A stretch of DNA of 12,710 nt from Lentimicrobiaceae bacterium (lineage in GTDB: Bacteria; Bacteroidota; Bacteroidia; Bacteroidales; SKPS01), in contig SKPS01000041.1 of NCBI GenBank assembly GCA_007119395.1, positions 1 through 12,710 of the forward strand, written 5' to 3'. The position numbers and the translations under genes were made by a program. Position 1 is the first letter of the stretch. Each line of letters opens with the position of its first letter. Below, piece after piece: positions 7,548-12,710 of this stretch. The notes under the pieces were generated by a model, which saw only the letters and a list, made by a program, of their open reading frames with translations, was not told the origin of the DNA and did no database searches.

Positions 7548-7730
7548 ATGCCTAATACACAAATGCCTCTCGACGAGCAGCTCCAGCTGCTCGTCGAGAA
7601 GAATCGGGAACTTATTAAAGCGTTAAGAAACCTCCGTAAAAGATTGGGGGCGGAAGGACCTGTGGAGAAGAAGGAGGTGTTCAAGGTGTCGCCACCTGAA
7701 AGTAAAAACCAAACCGGGGAGGAGAAGTGA
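7548..7730 (+). CDS. Small charged helical protein, function unknown
   Basis: The 60-residue product is not recognised. Residues 8-33 (LDEQLQLLVEKNRELIKALR and onward) form a probable amphipathic or coiled-coil helix; the last 25 residues are Lys/Glu-rich and likely disordered. It has no signal peptide or membrane segment, so it would be cytoplasmic. Its TGA overlaps the ATG of the next giant gene (TGATG), an arrangement typical of translational coupling. An almost palindromic 32-base segment sits in codons 7-18. The alternative is that it is a chance frame in the leader of the giant gene; the helical heptad pattern and exact stop/start overlap argue moderately for a real gene. Confidence 0.5.
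   Translation: MPNTQMPLDEQLQLLVEKNRELIKALRNLRKRLGAEGPVEKKEVFKVSPPESKNQTGEEK
7568..7599. repeat. 15-bp perfect inverted repeat with 2-base centre
   Basis: TCTCGACGAGCAGCT (7568-7582) and its exact reverse complement (7585-7599) are separated only by CC. The arms are much more GC-rich than the surrounding leader. As RNA it would be a strong hairpin just inside the small ORF; as DNA it resembles an operator for a dimeric protein. It has no following U-run, so it is not a standard terminator. Confidence 0.85.
7716..7724 (+). promoter_or_regulatory. Shine-Dalgarno-like site for the second giant gene
   Basis: GGGGAGGAG ends 5 bases before the ATG at 7730, inside the last codons (Gly-Glu-Glu-Lys) of the small ORF. 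It is unusually strong for Bacteroidota, where such sites are often absent. It favours 7730 over the GTG at 7727 and over the internal ATG at 7820. It could be a by-product of Glu codons. Confidence 0.45.
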
Positions 7731-10700
7731 TGAGATTGAAAAGTGCGGATTGTTACCAGGAATATATGAAGGTTTTAGAAAACACAGATTTACAGTTACC
7801 TGTTCGAAATAATTACAGTATGAAAAATCAGACTGGCAAGATTGCGGCTGGAAGGTTAGCTTATGGATGGGTTTTTCCGGCCTTAATATTTTTTCTCTTT
7901 ATTGCAAATACTGGCTTTGCCCAACCCCAACCCCCCTCCATCAGTTCGGGTGTAACGTTTCAGTGGGCGGATACACAAAGTTCCAATAACGATCCTGCTA
8001 CGCTGGAATCTGTTACAGTGGTGGATGGAGCAGAGACCTTCGTTTACGATCAATTTGCTTTTCCCATTGGATATGAGCTCACACAATTAGGATGGAATGG
8101 TCACGCGGGAAATAATATCAGGTTAAATGGTGTTGATATTATTCAAGGCAGTGATCATCCCGATTGGAACACTGCTGCCCTGGCAGCCTTTTCAGACCCA
8201 AACCTGAATCACAAGTTTGAGTCAAACACCAATGGCCGCCCGATTTGTCTTAATTTCAATGCTGCTGCAACTACTGATGCCCAGATTCAGACAGTAGTTT
8301 TTGATGACTTCCAAATTGTCAACAGGGGGTCAATCATAGGCATTACCGAAAGAGGCGCAAACAATTGTTATTATGTGGAGCTGATTGGTTCGTTAACGCA
8401 AAATGGACCTGAGGTTTTGCTGGGGAATTTTTTCGTTCGGGAGAATGATGGTGGGTTTAACGTTTATCCAGCTCCGGTTGCCCCCGACACGGCGGTGGGT
8501 GATTATTGGTGGTCTGACCGGAACAACGCGAATGGTCAGGTTCTTGGCATCGCACTTTTCAGGTTAGACCAGATTGCACCCATAGGATCTTTTGTCAGTA
8601 AGGTTCGGTTTTACGGAGCGACCACTGATCATGGTGACGGCAAGTTTTTTATCTTGCGGGAGTCCAAGACCGATTTAGGGGTTTTTAAATCGATTGACAA
8701 TCTGGAACCGCTTACGAATGAAACAGTTACTTTTACCATAACGGCATCGAACTTTGGGCCTGAGCTGGCGACCGGTGTGATTGTGACTGATACACTACCT
8801 TCAGGATACACCTACGTTGGTTCCTCGGCATCAACAGGCTCTTATGATCATGTCACCGGAGAGTGGAATATTGGTAGCCTGGGTTATGGAGCATCTGAAA
8901 CACTAACCATTACGGCAACGGTAATGGATGAGGGCAACTATACCAATTTCGCTACCATTGCCGGTAATGAGGAGGATCCGAATCCGGACAACAACACTTC
9001 ATCCGCAGCCCCTCACTTTGGAACAGGAGATTGTCCGCCGATTGATGCCTTGCGAGTACAACATGCGCAAGGGGACGGGAGTGAGAGTCAGGTGGCAACA
9101 TTTGGCTCCGCACCTGCTGTTGGCAATTTGATTGTGGCGGCATCTTTTCATGATGGAGCAGGCACTGCTCCAACCATCAGTGGGGTGGGTTGGTCCGGCC
9201 CGATCATCAACACAAAGGCCAGTCCCAATGAAAGAGGAATGGCCATATGGTACAAGGTTGCAGGGGCAAATGAGCCATCAGCCATTGCCACATCATGGGG
9301 TACGGGCGAAAACAGGTTGCTTATTCAGGAGTTCGACATTCAGGGAGCAATCCCTTCCCTGGCTGCTGTGCCGTTTGATATGGTGAACTCAGGCGATAAC
9401 ACGGTGGCCAGTATTTCAACCGGAGTTCCTGTCCCTACCTTAACGGATAACACCTTGCTGGTAAGTTTCCTGGGCACCAGGGAAACCACTGGTTCCAGTC
9501 CACCATCATGGGATCTGGGATTAGGCGATGCCGTGGGTACCAATGGAACAAGGTCTCTTTGGTCAGCTTTCTATTATGATGATGTAAAAGGTGATAAACA
9601 ACCCTTGATAACCTGGTCAACTGCCAGGCATGCAAACTCAGCGTTATTTGCTTTCGATCTCACACCGGCAGTTCCGCCTTCCAGACCGGAGATGGCCATA
9701 GTGCAGCCTACCTGCGATGTCCCCACAGGTGAAATTACTATCACTGCGCCCCTTTCAATCTTTCATGAATATAGTGTTGACGGTGGAGCAACTTTTCATG
9801 ACTCCAATATTTTCACCACTTTGGCCGGGGGTAGCTACACCGTGGTTGTACGAGACAAAATCACTGGCTGCACCAATACGAACCAGATCAACCTGTTTGA
9901 TCCCTCTCCTGCCAATTGTGGTGACTGTCCTCCGGTAGATGTGGTCAGAGTACAATCAGCAGATGGTGATGGAGCTCAAAATCAATCTGCAACGTTTGCC
10001 AATACACCGCAGGAAGGGAACTTGATCGTCGTTGCATCCTTTCATAGACAAGATGGGACTGTGCCAGCAATATCTGGATCAGGTTGGTCTGGACCAGTCA
10101 CTGATATATTTGCTGTAGCCGGCGATGCATATGGGCCGTTCAATACCAGTCACAGAAGGGGGCTGGCTGTTTGGTATAAGATTGCAGGAGGGAGTGAACC
10201 AACTACCATCACTACTAGCTGGGATCCAGATTCTGAGAACCACTTGTTTATACAGGAATTCGAAGCGGTCAATGGGTCCTTCTCTGTGGCGGGTGCTGTT
10301 TCAGCATCTGCCAATTCGGGCGGTAACGAGGTGAATACCCTTACTGTAGGGCCTACAGGTACCACGGCTTCGTTTAACACATTGCTTATGGGTTTTTTCG
10401 GATCACGGGATAATCCGAATTCTGTGCCTGAATGGACTGCTGCCGATCTTGGAATTAGTGATGGAACGGGAGGTGCCAGGTCTCTCTACAGTGCTTTTGC
10501 TGTGGTTACCCAGCAAGAGACCAAGTCTTCTACGGCCACATGGACCAACAACGCCCGACGTGCCACGGGGATTCTTTTGGGCATTGATCTTATTCCAACC
10601 CCTATACCCGATCCCCCGGTTGTTGATGTCACCCTTCCTACCTGTTTTGTTTTGACCGGACAAATCGAAGTCACCGCACCATTAGGTGTTGATTACGAAT

Positions 10701-11467
10701 ACTCAATTGACGGAACCAATTATCAAATCGGGGTTTTGTTTGAAAACCTCACTCCGGCCACATACAATGTAACCATTCAGGATAATGAAACGGGGTGCGT
10801 CAGTCCTCCTGCTATTGTTGAATTGGAACCTGCTGTTTGTGCGGACCTGGAGGTTGAAAAATCTGTTTTGCCAGCTGCGCAATGCGTCGGGCAAGAAGTT
10901 ATATTTACCATCATTGCCGGTAACAATGGTCCTTCCAACGCCACCGGCGTTGTTGTTAATGACCTCCTGCCCGATGGATATACCTACGTGAGCCACTCTG
11001 CCACCAATGGAGATGGTTCCTACAATCCGGGTCAAGATCCTCTTAATCCCGATCACGGAGTTTGGACTATTGGGAATTTGATCTTTGGAGCAAGTGAAAC
11101 ACTTACCGTTACGGCTACGGTGAATGCCAGCGGTGATTACAACAATATAGCCACCATTTCGGGCAATGAAACAGATCCGGTGAGTGCCAACGACGAGGCA
11201 TCGGCTACAGTTACAGTTCATCCTCAACCAAGTATAACCATCACCGAGTCAGATGCAACATGCTTTGGCTCCAGCACTGGTGAAATTGAAATAACGGTCA
11301 GTGGAGGAACACCTAATTATGTCTTTTCCATTTCAGATGATGGAGGAGCTACCTGGACTGATACACCACCCCTACCTGGCCCAACACATACCTTCACCGG
11401 GCTTTCGGCTAACACTTATTTGGTGCGTGTAATGGATGCCAACGGGTGCGAAGCGGTGTGTCCGTAG
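7730..11467 (+). CDS. Large secreted surface protein with tandem ~300-residue units, DUF11 and SprB-like modules
   Basis: The 1245-residue product is probably an exported adhesin. The signal core (WVFPALIFFLFIANTGFA) ends at residue 64 and the mature protein starts with Gln. Counting from ATG 7820 gives an ideal 34-residue signal peptide, so 7820 is a serious alternative start; the stop/start overlap and Shine-Dalgarno-like site favour 7730. Domains (approximate residues): unrecognised N-domain 65-312; DUF11 313-428 (PSGYTYVGSSASTGSYD region); two tandem units 435-732 and 733-1037, each a lectin-like beta-sandwich (GNLIV.ASFH, W.GP, WYK.AG..EP) followed by a short SprB-like piece (PTC...TG.I..TAPL, EYS.DG, GC); DUF11 1038-1165; SprB-like 1166-1245. 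Like the preceding giant it ends ...GCEAVCP and lacks a recognisable type IX C-terminal domain. The next gene starts 12 bases later. Confidence 0.9.
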   Translation: MRLKSADCYQEYMKVLENTDLQLPVRNNYSMKNQTGKIAAGRLAYGWVFPALIFFLFIANTGFAQPQPPSISSGVTFQWADTQSSNNDPATLESVTVVDGAETFVYDQFAFPIGYELTQLGWNGHAGNNIRLNGVDIIQGSDHPDWNTAALAAFSDPNLNHKFESNTNGRPICLNFNAAATTDAQIQTVVFDDFQIVNRGSIIGITERGANNCYYVELIGSLTQNGPEVLLGNFFVRENDGGFNVYPAPVAPDTAVGDYWWSDRNNANGQVLGIALFRLDQIAPIGSFVSKVRFYGATTDHGDGKFFILRESKTDLGVFKSIDNLEPLTNETVTFTITASNFGPELATGVIVTDTLPSGYTYVGSSASTGSYDHVTGEWNIGSLGYGASETLTITATVMDEGNYTNFATIAGNEEDPNPDNNTSSAAPHFGTGDCPPIDALRVQHAQGDGSESQVATFGSAPAVGNLIVAASFHDGAGTAPTISGVGWSGPIINTKASPNERGMAIWYKVAGANEPSAIATSWGTGENRLLIQEFDIQGAIPSLAAVPFDMVNSGDNTVASISTGVPVPTLTDNTLLVSFLGTRETTGSSPPSWDLGLGDAVGTNGTRSLWSAFYYDDVKGDKQPLITWSTARHANSALFAFDLTPAVPPSRPEMAIVQPTCDVPTGEITITAPLSIFHEYSVDGGATFHDSNIFTTLAGGSYTVVVRDKITGCTNTNQINLFDPSPANCGDCPPVDVVRVQSADGDGAQNQSATFANTPQEGNLIVVASFHRQDGTVPAISGSGWSGPVTDIFAVAGDAYGPFNTSHRRGLAVWYKIAGGSEPTTITTSWDPDSENHLFIQEFEAVNGSFSVAGAVSASANSGGNEVNTLTVGPTGTTASFNTLLMGFFGSRDNPNSVPEWTAADLGISDGTGGARSLYSAFAVVTQQETKSSTATWTNNARRATGILLGIDLIPTPIPDPPVVDVTLPTCFVLTGQIEVTAPLGVDYEYSIDGTNYQIGVLFENLTPATYNVTIQDNETGCVSPPAIVELEPAVCADLEVEKSVLPAAQCVGQEVIFTIIAGNNGPSNATGVVVNDLLPDGYTYVSHSATNGDGSYNPGQDPLNPDHGVWTIGNLIFGASETLTVTATVNASGDYNNIATISGNETDPVSANDEASATVTVHPQPSITITESDATCFGSSTGEIEITVSGGTPNYVFSISDDGGATWTDTPPLPGPTHTFTGLSANTYLVRVMDANGCEAVCP
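9032..9925 (+). repeat. Tandem supradomain, copy 1 (298 codons)
   Basis: It begins CPPIDALRVQHAQGDG and contains GNLIVAASFHDGAG, GWSGP, WYKVAGANEP, LFAFDLTP, then the piece with PTCDVPTGEITITAPL and EYSVDG. The matching landmarks recur in order in the next 305 codons. The protein similarity is clear but the DNA has diverged, so the duplication is not recent. Confidence 0.8.
9926..10840 (+). repeat. Tandem supradomain, copy 2 (305 codons)
   Basis: It begins CPPVDVVRVQSADGDG and contains GNLIVVASFHRQDG, GWSGP, WYKIAGGSEP, LLGIDLIP, then the piece with PTCFVLTGQIEVTAPL and EYSIDG. It carries a short extra loop after GWSGP relative to copy 1. The first beta-sandwich part also resembles the N-domain of the first giant protein (EGDLIIVTLHYR, FYKVATASEP). 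Confidence 0.8.
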
Positions 11468-11479
11468 TAATGAAAACGA

Positions 11480-12710
11480 ATGAAAGTGATGAGAAAAATG
11501 CTAAAGACTACAGATATGAAAAGGCTTATTGGAACCATGTTGGTTTTGGTTGCTATGGTTGTAAGTTTTAATGAAGCGCACGGGCAGTCATGCCCGGTGG
11601 TGATAGGGCAGCCTGACCAGTTGACGGCGGTGATCAGTGGTGATGCCACGGTGTGCCATGGGGCCACCACACAGGTTACGGTGCTGATCAGCGGCGGCAC
11701 CCAGCCGTGGACGGTGACAACTCCGTATGGCACAGTAACAGGGATTTTGGATACAGATGGGACGCCGGACAATACATTTGCCTATACGTTTACCACCGAT
11801 CCCATTACCAGTGGTATCGTTTTGGATAACAGCAATATCACCGTTACAGATGACAACAGTTGCATCTCAGTCACTACAGGTTCTGCCACGGTCACACTGG
11901 TGTCTGCCCTTCCGGTCATTACGTTATGTCCTGCCAGTTTAACAGATGTATCGGCCATATCGGGTTGTAATACCGGTGCTTTGGCTTCTTCCACTGGTTT
12001 CGCCTTCAGCGCAGCTGTGACCACCCTTGGCGACCCCACCGATTTTCCGGGTACCGTAACTCATGATTGTCCTATCACTACCGTTACCTACCAGGATGTT
12101 GCATCGGGAATCTGCCCCATAGTGGTCACCCGCACATGGACTGTATATGATGGAGCAGGTAACTCAGCCAGCTGTGATCAGGTCATCGAAATTGAAGATG
12201 TGGTGGCGCCGGTGGTGGCATCCTGCCCGGGTAATTTCACTGTGCCCAACGACCCCGGGCTTTGCGGTGCTGTTGTTACCTATGCTATGCCTACATTCGA
12301 TGACAATTGCGATGGCACAGGGCTTACCGGCACCTTGACAGCCGGTCTTGTATCAGGATCGACTTTTCCAACAGGGACCACAGTGGTAACCTATACTTAC
12401 ACGGATGCTTGCGGCAATGGTCCTGCTGTATGCTCCTTTGAGGTGACAGTGGAGGCGTGTGCGGACTTGGCCGTTGCCAAGACGGTCAATAACGCTACCC
12501 CCAATGTTGGGGACAATGTCACCTTCACCATCACGGTGACCAACAACGGGCCTGATGCCGCCAGCGGCGTACAAGTAACCGATCAGTTGCCAGCGGGTCT
12601 GACGTATGTATCGAGCACTCCAAGCCAGGGTACTTATGACGAGACCACCGGCATATGGGAAACTTTGTCGATCGCCGACCAGGGCACAGCCACTTTGGAA
12701 ATCACCGTCG
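11480..12710 (+). CDS. Secreted multidomain surface protein, 3' end outside the window (HYR-like, DUF11)
   Basis: The frame is open from an in-frame TGA at 11471 to the window edge, giving at least 410 residues. The signal peptide is MKVMRKMLKTTDMKRLIG followed by a hydrophobic core, with the mature protein beginning near Gln36. Modules (approximate residues): SprB/PKD-like sequence 36-145, opening with CPVVIGQPDQL; HYR-like 147-240; a clearer HYR domain 242-326 (PVVASCPGNF, DDNCDG, GTTVVTYTYTDACGN); DUF11 from 327, cut off at the edge. It lies 12 bases after the preceding gene and is likely co-transcribed. ATG at 11489, 11498 or 11516 could also serve as start; no strong Shine-Dalgarno separates them. 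A type IX secretion C-terminal domain, if present, would lie beyond the window. Confidence 0.88.
   Translation, partial: MKVMRKMLKTTDMKRLIGTMLVLVAMVVSFNEAHGQSCPVVIGQPDQLTAVISGDATVCHGATTQVTVLISGGTQPWTVTTPYGTVTGILDTDGTPDNTFAYTFTTDPITSGIVLDNSNITVTDDNSCISVTTGSATVTLVSALPVITLCPASLTDVSAISGCNTGALASSTGFAFSAAVTTLGDPTDFPGTVTHDCPITTVTYQDVASGICPIVVTRTWTVYDGAGNSASCDQVIEIEDVVAPVVASCPGNFTVPNDPGLCGAVVTYAMPTFDDNCDGTGLTGTLTAGLVSGSTFPTGTTVVTYTYTDACGNGPAVCSFEVTVEACADLAVAKTVNNATPNVGDNVTFTITVTNNGPDAASGVQVTDQLPAGLTYVSSTPSQGTYDETTGIWETLSIADQGTATLEITV

Noticed and set aside
10703..11227. Minus-strand frame of 174 codons inside the second giant gene
   Set aside because: Antisense to a well-conserved DUF11 module; the low stop density follows from the codon make-up of the sense strand.
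11480..12710. Frameshift between the second and third large genes instead of separate genes
   Set aside because: The third frame has its own Met-rich start and a complete signal peptide directly after the stop, so a simple frameshift or nonsense mutation does not explain the break.

Overview
The window looks like a Bacteroidota chromosome (class not resolvable). The evidence is a set of very long, Sec-targeted, multidomain surface proteins built from DUF11, SprB-like, HYR-like, PKD-like, SdrD_B-like and cadherin-like (Big_9-type) modules, with mature proteins starting at Gln after the signal peptide and mostly weak Shine-Dalgarno signals. Every convincing gene is on the + strand. No RNA gene, CRISPR array, transposase or reverse transcriptase is visible.

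Layout. 1-226 holds gene debris: a 36-codon open stretch entering from the left edge, and the C-terminal tail of what looks like a four-helix-bundle (23S rRNA intervening-sequence type) protein. 211-367 is a 7-bp tandem array in two inverted halves. 368-593 is AT-rich, with a flank that recurs later, a hairpin and a weak promoter candidate. 594-7367 encodes a 2257-residue secreted protein. 7391-7542 repeats, in shorter form, the heptamer array plus its flank. 7548-7730 is a 60-residue charged helical ORF containing a 15-bp perfect inverted repeat near its start; its stop overlaps the start of a 1245-residue secreted protein (7730-11467). Twelve bases later a third secreted protein starts (11480) and runs off the right edge.

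How they fit together. The three large genes look like a locus for cell-surface or extracellular adhesins. No enzyme is recognisable in them. The small ORF, the second giant gene and the third gene are close enough to be one transcription unit; the first giant gene is separated from them by the second repeat array.

The most interesting signal is the break pattern. The first two giants end in homologous SprB-like modules that both stop at the same place (...GCEAVCP, stop), without a visible type IX secretion C-terminal domain. The third protein, directly after its signal peptide, begins with CPVVIGQPDQL, which reads like the missing continuation of that same module. The heptamer array plus flank standing ahead of each gene unit is the second notable pattern.
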